Shown: positions 1 through 12,055, numbered from the stretch's first letter. The stretch is 64,000 bases of DNA from Rana temporaria (GCF_905171775.1 NC_053492.1:276561438-276625437); one strand, 5' to 3'. Numbers and translations: made by a program. Notes: generated by a model not told the origin, from the letters alone.

Positions 1-475
1 GCAACCCCCCTTTTTAAAAAAAAATAAACATAGTTTTTATATATATGTTTTATGTATTTTTTTCTTTTTATTAAAGGGCCCAGAGGCCCAGGGCCCCAGA
101 TGGCTACCCCCTTTTTTTAAAATATATTTTTCTTCTTTTTTTTGTAAAGGGCCCCCCGCTTCTCAATTTGCGGCAGCCCTCCCCTGCTTCTCAATTTCAG
201 GCGGCAGCACCCCCCCTCCCCCGGTTCTCTGCTCCAGGGGGCCCATGCCTGAAGCTGTGTAAGGGGCCCCATAATTCCAGATGGCGGCCCTGCCTCCATC
301 AATCAACATGTAATATCCCACCCCCTTAGTGTAGAGATGTGTAGTGGGCATAAAGGAGGAGGGATGGAGTGGGTGTATATTTACACCCACATGTGTGACC
401 CAATAGTCATGTGGACTGCACAGATAAGAAAAAGGAGGACATGAACAGCTTAGAAGGGAATTGAAACTAGATCAT
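1..475. other. Non-coding, G/C-block repeat sequence
   Basis: T/A-rich runs alternate with blocks of gggcccc, including two GGCCCCAGATGGC-like blocks near 90 and 270. Similar blocks occur inside the hAT MITE at 2339-2631, so this is probably an internal part of a related non-autonomous element whose ends I cannot find. Short open frames on the minus strand have no recognisable domain. Confidence 0.4.
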
Positions 476-2330
476 GTTCAGTAGATGTGGCAGTGGCTAT
501 GCTACGCAATCTCAGGCCGCAGTGGGGACACAGACTAGGAGGGAGGGACAGTGTATAGCAGGATCAATCAGGTTTTTTTTCAGAGTACAGAAAATGAATC
601 CCATAGTGACTGAGTATGAACAGCAGGTAATACAGCATGTACTGACAGTTTTTGATGATGTGGGTTTAATCACGCTTTAAGGTGTGACTTAATAAGTTAC
701 TTGATGTATTCACAGGGGGAGATTTACTACAACTGGAGAGTGCAAAATCAGTTGCAATGCTGCAAAGAAACCAATCAGCTTCCAGGTTTTATTGTTGAAG
801 CCTAATTGAACAATCTGAAATTAGAAGCTTATTGGCTACCATGCACAGCTCCACCAGATTGTCAGTGCACCAGTTTAAAAAAAATCTCCCCCACAGTGCC
901 TTGTCAGATGCAAAAAGGTATGTTTGAAATTGACTTAGAGCAAAATAGAATCTACATACTAGGTATGGCCTGGCTTTTGGGGCTTTTAGAGCCCATAATG
1001 GAGATATTTCAAGAAGCAGCAGAACCACCTATGTTACCATTTGTAGCCATAATCTATCTACAGTATGTAAGCTTATAAAGGAAAGTTTGGTCACAGGTCC
1101 ACTTTAAGACCAAAATAATTTTGATGGCCCACTGCAATACTTTTTCACTCCACATCCTATTTTGAACAGGCTTTCTATGCTTGTTTGCTGAATTGTAAGT
1201 GAGCATGTTTTTTTTACATATCAGTTCAGCAAGCACATACAGTATGTTTGTGATATAAAAGAACAGACGGAAAAAAATGAAACTATTTTTATTTTATAGT
1301 ATATAATTTTTTTGCTATGCTTAGAGATAAGTAAGTTTATGAAAATATGTTGATATTGATGTTGCAGTTGTTAAAAATTATGGCCATGAATTACCAGGAA
1401 AAGGTATGAATCATTGTGCATAATTCAATAGAATTGTTTCAAGTTGGTGAGTAACTAAGCAGATGCAGCTGTGTTAAGTTAGGGAACACTGGTTTAGCTA
1501 AGTTAACACCCAGGAACTGCATTGTGTATGGTTATTCTTTGTTCACGATTAAGAACTTTGTTATGTGCTGTATTATTAATGGACGACACCTACTTTGCAT
1601 AAACACATTGACAAGATAATAGTAATTTACTCCTTTCCAGGTTACTCTGCAATTTTTTTGGTTTAGAATGAGCAAAACATATTTATGAAAAAGCACTAGT
1701 ATCAGTTTTGTACTATTTACTTAGTGACACTAAACAATATCCCTATAACCCAAAGTGATACCATTGTAAACTCACTCTCATCCTTTTTAAACTACTGCCA
1801 TAGTGGTGATCTATAAGGATATACATGCCTCCTGCATGTATCCTTACCTGTCAAATCTCTCCCCTCTGTCTGTTATGAGACCCGAAAAACTGCAGATTCT
1901 GTGGGTGGGTCTGTTGTCTGGAGCTCAGTGGGTGGAGTCGTGATGTCAGTAGACTCCCCGTCCACCTCTACACTCCCCTTGTCAACATGAATTTTCTCTT
2001 GTGTATTGCTTACACTAAATTCTGCTATGATCCTAACATTCAGTCAAAATCCAGAAAAGTAACCACATGACTTCAGAAAATGAGTGGGGGTGCAAATTAA
2101 AAAAAAATGCCTGTCTCCAGGCCACTGCATGAGATATGTAAATAACCTGATGTTGCAACTGTGATCAGGTGACCTCAGACACAAACACTGTAATAAAACA
2201 ATCAGATCACTCGAGCTTCTTTTCTGCCCAGCTCTCATTAGAAACATCTAACCTAAATCAGATCACTTGTCTGTGTATATTCTGCTTTCACTGCAATATA
2301 CATGCATTTCCTTGTCACACTGAACTGTGG
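476..2330. other. Intergenic, nothing recognised
   Basis: AT-rich unique-looking DNA without an open frame of convincing composition. A segment at about 2070-2152, ending in TGCATGAGATATGTAAATAA, recurs in diverged form at about 2727-2795, so the two are an old duplication of about 100 bp. Confidence 0.5.
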
Positions 2331-2338
2331 ATCACACC

Positions 2339-2631
2339 CAGGGGCGGACTGACCATTGAGTCACTCGGGCACTGCCCGAGGGCCCCATGCCACTAGGGGG
2401 CCCCATCCGGGTTGCCAGGCTCAGTAAAACCAGGGACAGTATGTAAAAATCTGTGTTTTTTTTAGATCTGTCCCTGATATGTCCGAAAATGACATGCTTT
2501 TAATGTGAATATCCCAAGATTTTAGCTGCCCGCCTCTGCACTACCTCCTGGCGTGGTGGCCATCTGTAAGCCAAAGGGGCCCCATAATCTTCTATTGTCC
2601 GGGGGCCCCATGAGTTGTCAGTCCGCCCCTG
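2339..2631. mobile_element. hAT-type MITE, 293 bp, with 8-bp TSD
   Basis: The ends are inverted repeats: CAGGGGCGGACTGAC on the left and its complement GTCAGTCCGCCCCTG on the right. The 8-bp sequence ATCACACC directly precedes (2331-2338) and follows (2632-2639) the element. An 8-bp target-site duplication with CAGGG-type ends is the hallmark of hAT transposons. There is no coding capacity, so it needed a transposase from elsewhere. Confidence 0.88.
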
Positions 2632-3011
2632 ATCACACCCCATGATGAGAAACATCCAGTCAAAACACAGTAAATGCAGCCAATCCTGGGAGAGCTGGAG
2701 GGGAGAGGAGGGGAAGGGAGAGGGATGTGAATTGTGAACTTTTTACACAGGATGTGCCTCTGTCTCAGGCTAGTGCATGAGATATGTAAATAACCTGTCA
2801 CTCACAGCAAGGGGGCGGAACGAACTATGTTTTTTCTCTGTAAGTTGTTTTATTTCACTGAACAATAAAAGAGGATTGCTCAGAGCTGAATTAACTCTGT
2901 GTGGCAAGACTGGGCCCAGATGATAAGACATTGTATACCCTACATTGTGACATCCAAAAAAAAAAGGGGCAATCAGTTGGGGTGAAAGAGTGGTCTATGT
3001 ATGGTTTAGGG

Positions 3012-3193
3012 CAGTGGTCATCAACCATGTCCTCAGGGCTCACTAACAGGCCAAGGTTTATGTATTACCTTGGGGAGATGCAGACTAGAATACTGCAATC
3101 ACTGAGCAGCAAATGATATCACATGTGATGTATTCAGTTATCTTGCAAACCTGGCCTTTTAGTGGGCCCTGAGGACAGGGTTGATGACCACTG
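3012..3193. mobile_element. hAT-type MITE, 182 bp, with 8-bp TSD
   Basis: The element runs from CAGTGGTCATCAACC to GGTTGATGACCACTG, and the inverted repeat extends inward through a CCTCAGGGC/GCCCTGAGG block. The 8-bp direct repeat GTTTAGGG flanks it at 3004-3011 and 3194-3201. The internal sequence is non-coding. The ends resemble Charlie-like hAT elements, which is knowledge of the family and not a search result. Confidence 0.9.
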
Positions 3194-3289
3194 GTTTAGG
3201 GAGAAGGGACATGCTCACTATCAATGTTCAAGGGGGAAAATTGGTACCTTTCAGTACATGGTTAGTTTACAATAGTTAGATGTGGTGAA

Positions 3290-4316
3290 TCTGTCCAGGC
3301 ACCAAGCCACAGATGATTTTAAAGATGTGATGGTTCACTTTATTTCCTGAGACATACATGGGGCATTAAGAGATCGGGTCTGTTTTTTGGATAACTCGAG
3401 AAGAGATAAATTAGCTAACCATTCCACAGAGGAAGAGGAAGGGTCTGACTGAGTAGGTGAAAGAATGTTTTTGTAAAAAAAGAGGTAAAGTTATTCAAAA
3501 CTTGGTTCAGGTGAAGGGAAGTCTGTTACTATTTTGTAGTTTAAAAATATGGGGTTAATCACATGGTTCAGTTTTCTGGTGAACATGGGTAAATCAGAGT
3601 TGCTGTGGAGCAAAAATTTCGCTTTGACAATCTCAAGGCCTTCTTTGTAACTTCAGAGAGTATCAAGGACTAACCTTTTTTTGGGTTAATTTCTTACAAG
3701 ATATCAGGAAAATGGTTCAAAGAGTGAGATTTATATAGTTTATCTAGGGTTTTGCGCTAAAGAGCGCATCTCAGCTAGCTTTCTTGTTAGCTGTGGAAAT
3801 ACTAATCACATGTCCTCTCATCACCGCCTTGTGACCTGTCCAAAGAAAAGGGGGAGCAGTAGTCTCCTTATCAATTAAGGATTCCTCCAATCGTCAGTAT
3901 AGAGTTGTACGAGTATTGTCAGTAAGTAGGAAGTTGTTAAGTCTCCAGGAACATGAAATTTTAGACAAATCTATGTAGGTAAAAGTAGAGGTTGCATGAT
4001 GGTCAGGCCAAGGGCAAACATAAATTGAGGCAGGGATCATGAGGCCGGGGGCATGTTTACAGTTGTGAGGGGGTTACCCATCAAATCACCTTGAAAAATT
4101 ATACAAATGGCAACTCCATGGGTCTTTGACAAATAGGTAGTGAAAAAGTCCTGGCGATATCTTCTATCAAAAAATGTAGGATGTTTGATTATTTCAAAGT
4201 TGGTTTCCTGAAAGAGTAAAATATGCTCACCCATACAATTATAATAGCAGAAAGTTTTTTTTCTGCTTAATTAAGGACTTGGGCGCTATGAGAAACCACT
4301 TCTGTAGCCATAGTAA
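3290..4316 (-). pseudogene. Decayed L1-type LINE ORF2 (endonuclease region)
   Basis: Read on the minus strand from about 4316 downward, broken frames match in order the start of the full-length LINE ORF2 at 20672. First comes a start region with V-V-S-H, then LLFQETNFE and HPTFF...TTYLSKTHGVAI (endonuclease motifs). These are followed by a CPWPDHH equivalent of the CPWSDH motif, a WRLN..LLT stretch and a GHKAVMRGHVIS stretch. Many stops and frameshifts separate these pieces. It is an old relic of the same or a close L1-like family. The 3' boundary near 3290 is approximate. Confidence 0.7.
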
Positions 4317-4735
4317 AAAGTAAAAGAGCTTGTTAGGAGATCCAAAAATTTTACATTTCATGGCAGAGGGGATTGCAACCACCTATAGAGTGAATATCTT
4401 CATTAAGCCCAATGAAAACTGTGTGGAATTACCCTTTCCAATAATATGGACCCATGGTATTTACGTGAGCTGCTCAGGCTGCAAGGAAATGTAGTCCTGT
4501 GCCTGCTTCAGTAAGTGCAGGCTGGGAAGGAGCCCACTCATGCTCCAGACAATGGCAGATAAAGAAGGTGTCCCGGGAGCTGCACATCAGATCAAGACCT
4601 GCTGTGTATAGATAAGTGGCAGTCTCAGTCTGGATCCCAACAGGCCACACCCCAATGCATTTCACTCCGCCCACTGGAGCTTGCTCTCCATGAATAATTG
4701 TATACTTTTTTTCCTTCTCTATTGGTTAACCTCCC
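4317..4735. other. Intergenic, nothing recognised
   Basis: No coding sequence is recognised. The first part may be upstream sequence of the adjacent minus-strand LINE relic. Confidence 0.4.
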
Positions 4736-5530
4736 TGGTGGTATGATTATGTCTGGATTTTTGTACTAAAAGCGGTACAATTTTTTGCATGGAAATTTGG
4801 CGTTTTATACTGTAGGCCTGCAATTCTTAGGAATAACTCACTTAAATCTGTCCAAACCAGAGTCTAGTAGACATCTTGGGTATGATAAAGTTTTAATAAT
4901 GTAATTATAAAAAAATTGTTCAATAATGTAATCAAATCAAAAACACTGAAATTTGTTCAGTTGCAGAATTGTCACTCTCATTATTTTTGTTGTTTGGTGA
5001 CGAATTTCCACACAAATCGCTATCGCTCAATTCTGCAAGTGATTCTAATTTATTATCGCTGTTTTCTAGCTGCTCTAAAAGCACTTTTGATGTAAAGGGA
5101 CACTTTTTGGTTGCAATGGACAATCTACAGTTTGCAGGGAGAAAGAACAGTTTTTATTATATAAAAGTACATGCAGGACACTAGGGACAAAGGGGGGGGG
5201 GTGTATTTATTTCATACAGTACTGTAATCTATAAGATTACAGTATACTGTATGTGTATTGTGCTTTTCACTTTTTGAATTTGGCGCCGAACTCCTTCCCC
5301 GTGCGTCGTAACGTCGCAGGGAACGGAGCTCCGCGGCACTGTGAATCGAGCGAGGAGACACAGCGGAGGAGCCCGCACACACAGCAGGGACACATCGCAG
5401 GATCCAGGGACAAGGTAAGTAACTTCCCCCTGTATCCTTCAATGCAATCCCGAGTCTGGCTCTGGGATACCGTTTTTGGTATGAAAAGTTCACCCCGATC
5501 CAGACTCGGGATTACCGCTAAGGAGGTTAA
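4736..5530. mobile_element. TTAA-flanked piggyBac-like non-autonomous element, 795 bp
   Basis: TTAA lies at both borders (4736-4739 and 5527-5530) and the termini are inverted: CCTCCCTGGTGGTA on the left, TACCGCTAAGGAGG on the right. The interior shares long stretches, in opposite orientation, with the element at 57911-60298. It keeps the reading frame for an acidic N-terminal segment on the minus strand, as expected of piggyBac transposases. TTAA target sites are used by piggyBac and Kolobok elements; the acidic N-terminal frame favours piggyBac. Confidence 0.7.
4932..5123 (-). pseudogene. Transposase N-terminal remnant, piggyBac-like
   Basis: An open frame of about 63 codons starts with TKKCPF and continues with LLEQLENSD and LESLAELSDSDL, rich in Asp, Glu and Ser. 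That composition is typical of the N-terminal acidic segment of piggyBac-family transposases. The frame begins at a TTG, so no ATG is present and the original start codon is probably mutated. No catalytic DDD core is present, so this is a deletion derivative. The same peptide recurs at 58331-58450 in the second copy, which shows the frame came from a shared coding ancestor. Confidence 0.55.
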
Positions 5531-6410
5531 ACTAGATGGACTTGTGTCTTTTTTTTAACCAGACAAACGATGTAACTATTTATTTTTGACATATTTGCTG
5601 ACTGTTGTTTGTTTACATTTGTTTAGTTTTGCATAATAATTTTAGTACTGTCCATGTGTATACATATTTATTTTTGTATATAGGCTAGGGGCATTGTCTA
5701 GGAATTAATAATGTACTTTTGTAACAGTGTGTTAAGGGAGTGGGATGGGGGGCGTCATGAAATGAAATGACACCCTACCTTGCAACAATTACATCTCGAC
5801 TCTGTGCCAGAGCCTGGGTAAAAGCCTCAACTTTATAATTTAGTGCTCTGTTTTTATTACATCTTTAGTGTCTCCACTAAGTGATCCTATCATGGAAGGA
5901 GGGCTCATTCCCAAGAATATTTTGTGACAAGGCTTTATCACTTACATACTCTTGCATCCATGATGCACTGTAGTTCGAGACTTTAATACATTTTTCAGTC
6001 CTTTACTTAAGCTTCATAGGTATAAAGGACAGGTGAACAAAAGAGGTGGAATATCCAAAACTCACACAGGGCTTCTGTAGCTCCTTGACTAGAATGAAAT
6101 TGGTTAAGTCACAGTATTCAGAAGAATCACAAATAACTTTTTTTTCTGGTCGACATAGTGGTACAAAACAAGAAGTTCCGGTGCAGCTCTGATATAGTGA
6201 TGACTCTCTCTAACAGCAAATATCTTCTTAGGCAAACATGTTCTGTCTTAAGAGAGAGGCAATATTATCCAGGCCTAGATAATAGAACAAAGCACCTCCT
6301 GTCCCCTCCCAGAATGAAAATGGGTCTTGCCAGCTGTTGGCCATCATGGACATCCTAATGCACACACCACCACTGGGACATAGCACTAGAGGGACTTCAG
6401 ACAAGGCTAG
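5531..6410. other. Intergenic, nothing recognised
   Basis: AT-rich sequence with no open frame of coding character and no clear repeat ends. Confidence 0.4.
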
Positions 6411-6858
6411 GGGTCTCTCTCGCTGACCCCCTCTCTCTCTCACCCCTCGTCACACCTCTTTGTAACCCCCTCTCGCTCTCTGTCACCCCTCTGTCATTCT
6501 CACCCACTCTCTCTGTCACCCCCATTGTCTCTCTCTGTCATCCCTCTGTCTCTCTATGTCACCCCATCTCCCTCTCTGTCACCCCTCTGTCTTTCTCAAC
6601 CCCCTCTCTGTCTGTCACTCCCTCTGTCTCTCTCTGTCACCCCTTCTGTCTCTCTCTGTCACACCCCTCTGTCTCTCTCTCTCACCCCCGTCTCTCTCTG
6701 TCACTGCCCTTGTCACTCTCTGTCACCCCCTCTGTCTCTCTCTGTCACCCCCTCTCTCTCCCCTTCACCACCTCTGTCTCTCTCTGTCACCCCCCATCTC
6801 CCCATCACCCTCTTTCTCTCTGTCACCCCCCTCTGTCTCTCTCTGTCACCCCCCACAT
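6411..6858. repeat. (CTCTCTGTCACCCC)n imperfect microsatellite
   Basis: About 450 bp of imperfect units built from CTCTCTGTCACCCC, with variation such as CTCTGTCT. It creates long artificial open frames on both strands that encode Ser/Leu/Pro or Arg/Glu repeats; these are not genes. Confidence 0.9.
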
Positions 6859-6884
6859 TTATGCAGTCTTTTAATTCTCTTGAG

Positions 6885-7060
6885 TCATGTATGCAGTTTC
6901 TGACAGTTTCTTGGGCCATGTATGCAGTCTCCTATCATCTCTTGTGCCAGGTCCGCAGTCTCTTACAGTCTCTTGAACCATGTATGCAGTCACTGACAGT
7001 CTCTTGGGCCATGTATGCAGTCTCTGGCTGTCTCTTGTGCCATGTCCGCAGTCAATTGGT
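6885..7060. repeat. Tandem repeat, about 35-bp unit
   Basis: About five to six imperfect units each contain CATGTATGCAGT (or CATGTCCGCAGT) followed by a tct(g/t)acagtctcttg segment. The array adjoins the microsatellite at 6411-6858. Confidence 0.8.
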
Positions 7061-7169
7061 GCATACTCTGAAAAACAAACCGCAAAAGTAAAACAAAGAG
7101 CAGCAAGGCTACAAGAGAAGACATATCAACCCAAATAGTAAAGTACTAAATATTATCAAATTTGAAATC

Positions 7170-7891
7170 GAATATACGATACGCCGACGCAGCGCAGAGA
7201 GGCAAGCACAGTATTCAGGAAGCCAGTGCTCCCACTCGCTCTCAAATCTACACTGGGTTTCCTCAGCGTTTCCTTGGCGTAAGCCAGAGTAGGTGGAAGT
7301 GGGCGTGAGCCATGCTAATGAGGCGTGACCCCATGCAAATGATGGGCCAAACGCCATAGAAGTACTTAAAACTAACAGCTCATCCACCGTCCCGTGGATG
7401 CATCCCAGTGCACATGCTAAGAATCAAGTCGGAACTACTCCCTAAGATACGACGGATCACTGCCTACAACGTGAACGTAACCTACGCCCAGCCCTATTCA
7501 CATACTACATAAACAACGTAAAATACGATGGCTGTGTTCCCTGGTCCATACCTTAGCATAAGTTGCGCCTCATATATGGGGAATAATTTTACGCCAGACG
7601 CACGACTTACGCAAACCACTTATATTATGTGCCGGGCGCAAGTACGTTCGTGAATCGGCGTATCGCCCTCATTTGCATATGTGCATAGAAAATCAATGGG
7701 AGCGGCAAATGCGCCCAGCGTAAATATGCACCCACGATACAACGGCGTAGGCAAGTTACGTTGGTCGTAGGAAGCCTATTTTTAGGCGTATCTCAGATTG
7801 TGGGCACGGCGCACAGATACGACAGCGCATAGTTACACTTACGCGGCGTATCTCGAGATACGTCGGCGTAAGTGCTTTGTGAATCCGGGCC
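7170..7891. mobile_element. MITE, GGCCCGGATTC family (truncated left end)
   Basis: The right end reads GTGAATCCGGGCC, preceded by GCGGCGTATCTCGAGATACG. The interior contains acgtaacctacgcccag and aaacaacgtaaaatacgatg segments shared with the element at 14859-15449. The left end is blurred: cgatacgccgacgcag appears near 7177 but the terminal GGCCCGG is missing. The sequence is rich in CpG and TACG words, unlike the AT-rich surroundings. Confidence 0.65.
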
Positions 7892-8040
7892 TAGCTCTGT
7901 GCTACTTGTGCTTCACACCACAAATATAAGTGACCATGAAAAAAAGACAAAGTGATCACCCATACACATTACAATTTGTGATTAATCTCAATGTGATAAT
8001 AAAAGTCCAGCAAACTTCATGTATCGAGTTTACATTCACT

Positions 8041-9080
8041 TTAACTCCTTCAGATACGTGCTATAGCCCAATGATGGCTACAGCGTGGACCTACTTTGCC
8101 GGAAGGCCATTAATAGACTCCTCCCCTTTGCATGCTCCCTGTGCAACCCCTGCAGGGTGCACGTGGCACGCTCTGTGATCACTGAGTCAATGAGACTCGC
8201 GTGATCACAAATCAGAGTAAGGGGCCGATCCCGGCTTCTGTGCAAGGGACATTGGTCCCAAAGAGAAAGAGACACAGGCACCTCATCTATGCCCACCAGT
8301 ACCGCCTGCCAGTGCCCACAGTGCCACGAATCAGTGCCCACCAGTGCATACCAATGCCACCTATCAATGCTCACGAATGCCACCTATCAATGCCCACTAG
8401 TGGTGCCAATCAGTGCCTCATCAGTGCCACCTAGCAGTGCTGCCTATCAGTGTAACCTACCAGTGCCGATCAGTGCCCATCATTGCCACCCATCAGTGCC
8501 CATCACTGCCACCCATCAGTGCCCATCACTGCCAGCTATCAGTGCCACCTATCAGTGCCACCTATCAATTCCCTTCAGTGCCACGCATCAGTGCAGCCTC
8601 TCAGTGTCATCTCTCAGTGCCAACCAGTGCCACATCTCAGTGCCAACCAGTGCTACCTATCAGTACCCACCAGTGCTGCCTTATCGGTGCCCACCAATGC
8701 AGCCTATCAGTGCCCATCAATGCAGCCTACCAGTGCAGCCTATCAGTGCCCATCAGTGCAGCCTATCAGTGCCCATCAGTGCAGCCTCATCAGCGTACAT
8801 CAATGAAGGAGAAAAATTACCTGTTTGAAAAATGTTATAACAAAATATAAAATGGTTTTGTATTTTTTTTTTTATTCAGTCTTCTTTAATTTTTTAACAA
8901 GAAAATAAAAACCGAGGTGATCAAATACCACCAAAAGAAAGCTCTATTTTTGGGAAAAAAATATATAAAAAACTAATTTGGGTACAGTGTTGTATAACCG
9001 TGCAATTCTCGCTCAAAGAGTGAGAGCGCTGAAAGCTGAAAATTGGTTTGGGTTTAAGTGCCCAGTAAGCAAGTGGTTAT
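8041..9080. mobile_element. TTAA-flanked repeat carrying a CAGTGCC minisatellite
   Basis: TTAACTCCTTCAG marks the left border and AGTGGTTAT the right border. The right half contains ccgaggtgatcaaataccac, the reverse complement of a segment in the repeat at 11350-11740, so both belong to one family. The core (8290-8800) is a minisatellite of CAGTGCCCATCAGTGCCACC-like units. The long open frames across it (for example 8289-8828) are products of the repeat, not genes. Confidence 0.6.
8290..8800. repeat. CAGTGCC(C/A) minisatellite
   Basis: Roughly 510 bp of imperfect 12-16 bp units built around cagtgcccatcagtgccacctat. The array lies wholly inside the TTAA-flanked repeat. Confidence 0.9.
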
Positions 9081-9194
9081 GCTGAAGCTGCTGTATTGGC
9101 TACAATGCTGGCTAACTTAGTCAGGGATTTTGGCTGTATTTAGCAAGTAACTAGGGCATTTTAAAATATAAAATTTGAAATGAAGACATCTTAA

Positions 9195-9610
9195 TGCCCT
9201 GTACACACGATCGGTTCATCCGATGAAAGCGGTCTGATGGATTTTTTCATCAGATATCCGATGAAGCTGACTTTCATCAGTCTTGCCTACACACCATCAG
9301 TTAAAAAAACGATTGTGTCAGAATGCGGTGACGTAAAACACAACGACGTACTGAGAAAAATGAAGTTCAATGCTTCCAAGCATGCGTCGACTTGATTCTG
9401 AGCATGCGTGGATTTTTAACCGTTGGACGTGCCCACAGACGATCGTTTTTTTTCTATCGTTTTTTTAACCATCAGATAATTTTAAAACAAGTTCCTAGTT
9501 TTTTAACCGATGAATGAAAAACCGATGGGACCCACACACAATCGGTTCGTCTGATGAAAATGGTCCATCAGATCGTTTTCATCAGACGAACCGATCGTGT
9601 GTACGCGGCA
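9195..9610. mobile_element. Harbinger-type MITE, 416 bp
   Basis: The termini are long inverted repeats, TGCCCTGTACACACGATCGG on the left and the complement of TGCCGCGTACACACGATCGG on the right. They are flanked by TAA (left) and TTA (right), fitting the 3-bp TWA target preference of PIF/Harbinger. The interior (gcatgcgtcgacttgattct, gcatgcgtgg) matches the MITEs at 28040-28458 and 57344-57758. The GTACACACGA core is also present at the ends of both autonomous Harbinger elements, which suggests cross-mobilisation. Confidence 0.8.
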
Positions 9611-9747
9611 TTAGAGTTTTTTTTTCCAGACTGCATGCATAAAGACAACGTTTATCACATTTACCTTACATATTGGGATGTTATCATAAGTATACAGCTG
9701 GTTCTGATATTCTGGCAAACAAAGAAGCGTAAATCAGTAAAAAAATA

Positions 9748-9777
9748 CATAATTTTGAATGATATTTTAATGCCAAC
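9748..9777 (+). repeat. 30-bp direct repeat, left copy
   Basis: A perfect 30-bp sequence starting CATAATTTTGAATG and ending TTTTAATGCCAAC. It is repeated identically at 12452-12481. Between the copies lies 2.67 kb dominated by minisatellites and starting with a hAT-like terminus, CAGGGCCGGCCC. Confidence 0.9.
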
Positions 9778-9889
9778 CAGGGCCGGCCCTATGATGGGAC
9801 CGAGTGGTACCATGGGTACCAGGCGGCACTTTTAGTGAGACGGCATACTGACGCCCGGCAGCACGTTCCGTGGGCTGTGAGGAGCGTGG

Positions 9890-10400
9890 TGCCGGGCTGC
9901 CTGAGTGGACACTAGCGGGGGTGGGAGCAGTTAGCGAGTGAGCGGCGCCGCTGCCTGTGAGGAGCCCGGCGCCGCTGCTCGCTGTTATTGGTGACAGGAG
10001 CGGGCGTAGAGGGAGATGACATTGAGAGCGGTGGGGGGAAGCAGTCAGCGAGTGAGCGGCGCCGCTGCCTGTGAGGAGCCTGGTGCCGCTGCTCGCTATT
10101 GGTGACAGGAAGGAACGGGCGGAAAGGACACTGCCGGGCTGCCTGAGTGGACACTAGCGGGGAGTCTAGGGGGGAGCAGTCAGTGAGTGAGCGGCGCCAC
10201 TGCCTGTGAGGAGCCCGGCACGGCTGCTCGCTATTGGTGGTGACAGGAACGGGCGGAGAGGACACTGCCGGGCTGTCTGAGTGGACACTAGCGGGGGGTC
10301 TGGGGGGAGCAGTCAGCGAGTGAGCGGCGCCGCTGCATGTGAGGAGTCCGGCGCCGCTGCTTGCTGTTAGTGGTGACAGGAGCGGGCGAAGAGGACACTG
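9890..10400. repeat. GC-rich minisatellite, 114-135 bp unit
   Basis: The motif GAGTGAGCGGCGCC recurs at about 9936, 10050, 10185 and 10318. Each unit also contains CTGTGAGGAGCC, TGGTGACAGGA and a GGACACT(G/A) segment. Local GC content is far above the surroundings. The minus-strand open frame over the array has no domain and is not a gene. Confidence 0.85.
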
Positions 10401-10579
10401 AGAGGGGGGTGTCAATCAGCGAGTGAGAGGCAGGGGAGCAGAGAGATGATCTCATCTCTCACTACCTGCCCTGCATCAGGACAGTTCTGCCCTCACTTTG
10501 CACTGCAGCTGCAGGCAGCAGAGAGATTACAACATCTCTATGCTGCCTGTCTTTATTGTGGAACACAGCAAGTGACAAA

Positions 10580-11260
10580 ATCCATTGCAAATCCACAACA
10601 TGTGGCAAGTGATGTGGCCACTTGACCATCCGCAGCGGGTGGCAGGTGGCAATCCACAACATGTGGCAGGTGGCAATCCGCAGCATGTGGCAACTGGCAA
10701 TCCAAAACATGTGACAGATGGCAATCCGCAATGTGTGACAGATGCCAATCTGCAACTTGTGACAGGTGGCAATCCACAACATGTGGCAGGTGGCAATCCG
10801 CAGCGTGTGGCAGGTGGCAATCCACAACATGTGGCAGGTGGCAATCCACAGCGTGTGGCAATCCACAACATGTGGTATGTGGCAATCCGCTATGCGTGAC
10901 AGGTGGCAATCCGCAACTTGTGACAGGTGGCAATCCACAACGTGTGGCAGGTGGCAATCTGCAACGTGTGGCAGGTGACGTTGTGGCAAGTGGCAATCCA
11001 CAGCGTGTGGCAGGTGACGTGGCAAGTGGCAATCCGCAGCGTGTGGCAGGTGACAATCCACACTGTGTGACATGCGATGTGGCAAATGACAACCCGCAAC
11101 GTGTGGCAGGTGACGTAAGTGACCATCCGCAAAATGTGGCAAGTGACAATCCGCAACCTGAGGCAGGTGACGTAAGTGACCATCCGCAACATGTGGCAAG
11201 TGACAATCCGCAACGTGTGACAATCTGCAACGTGTGGCAGGTGACAACCCGCATCTGGTG
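10580..11260. repeat. 24-bp minisatellite (GGTGGCAATCCACAACATGT)
   Basis: About 28 imperfect 24-bp units alternate GGCAATCC(A/G)CA and (A/G)(C/T)GTGTGGCAGGT. Because 24 is a multiple of three, uninterrupted open frames up to 299 codons arise on both strands. They are products of the repeat. Confidence 0.92.
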
Positions 11261-11349
11261 GTGGAGTCTGAAGCAAAACTGTAAGTACAAACACACATCA
11301 CAAGTTGTATGAGACATACGAACCTGAGAGGGACTTTCCTTGCCCAGCC

Positions 11350-11740
11350 CTGATTAACCACTTAAAGACCGGAAGGATTTACCCACTTAATGACCGGGCC
11401 ATTTTTTGCGATACGGCACTGTGTCGCTTAAACTGACTATTGCGCGGTTGTGCGACATTGTACCCAAATAAAATTGATGTCCTTTTTCCCCATAAATAGA
11501 GCTATCTTTTGGTAATACTTGATCACTTCTGCGGTTTTTATTTTTTGTGCTATAAACGACAAAAAAAAGACAATTTAAAAAATATATATATATATATTTT
11601 TTACTTTTTGCTATAATAAATATCCTTAAAATTTAGAAAAATTAACAATTTTCTTCAGTTTAGGCCAATATGTATTCTTCTACATATTTGTGGTACCAAA
11701 AAAAAAAAAACACAATTGGCGTACATTGATTAGTTTGCGC
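11350..11740. repeat. Frog-type interspersed repeat, partial
   Basis: Begins TTAACCACTTAAAGACCGG and contains gcgatacggcactgtgtcgc, a ttgatcacttctgcggtttt-like segment and an ataataaatatcc stretch. I recognise this as a high-copy ranid repeat from memory. It is the same family as 8041-9080 in inverse orientation. No right terminus is visible. Confidence 0.6.
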
Positions 11741-11769
11741 AAAAGACATTGTGGCCGCCTGCAATTTAC

Positions 11770-12055
11770 AGGTCTCTTTATACTCCTGGATACATGTATA
11801 GAGCCCTGACAGGTCCTTTTATACGCCTATATGCATGTATAGAGCCATAACAGGTTCTCTTTATACATCTATAGAGCCATGACTGGCCCTTTTTTTTACT
11901 CCTTTATACATGTATAGAACCATGTCAAGTAATCTTTATAGTCCTATATACATTTATAGAGCTGTGACAGGTCCTCTTGATATTCCTTTACATGTAAAGA
12001 GTCATGATAGGTCCTCTATATACATGCATAGAGCCATGACAGGTCCCCTTTAGTT
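11770..12055. repeat. Tandem repeat, about 55-60 bp unit
   Basis: About five imperfect units carry tacatgtatagagccatgac followed by aggtcctcttta. They lie directly upstream of the Tc1-like fragment. Confidence 0.75.

Noticed and set aside
5253..5558. 101-codon plus-strand frame in the TTAA element
   Set aside because: Runs across the element's GC-rich end with no similarity to the second copy's reading frame.
6525..7091. 188-codon Ser/Leu/Pro frame
   Set aside because: Translation of the CTCTCTGTCACCCC microsatellite.
8289..8850. 145-179 codon Ser/Ala/Gln/Cys frames
   Set aside because: Translation of the CAGTGCC minisatellite.
10462..11361. Long open frames (up to 299 codons) with His/Cys/Leu-rich repeats, looking like a zinc-binding protein
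   Set aside because: The 24-bp minisatellite keeps several frames open on both strands at once; no start context or non-repeat domain.
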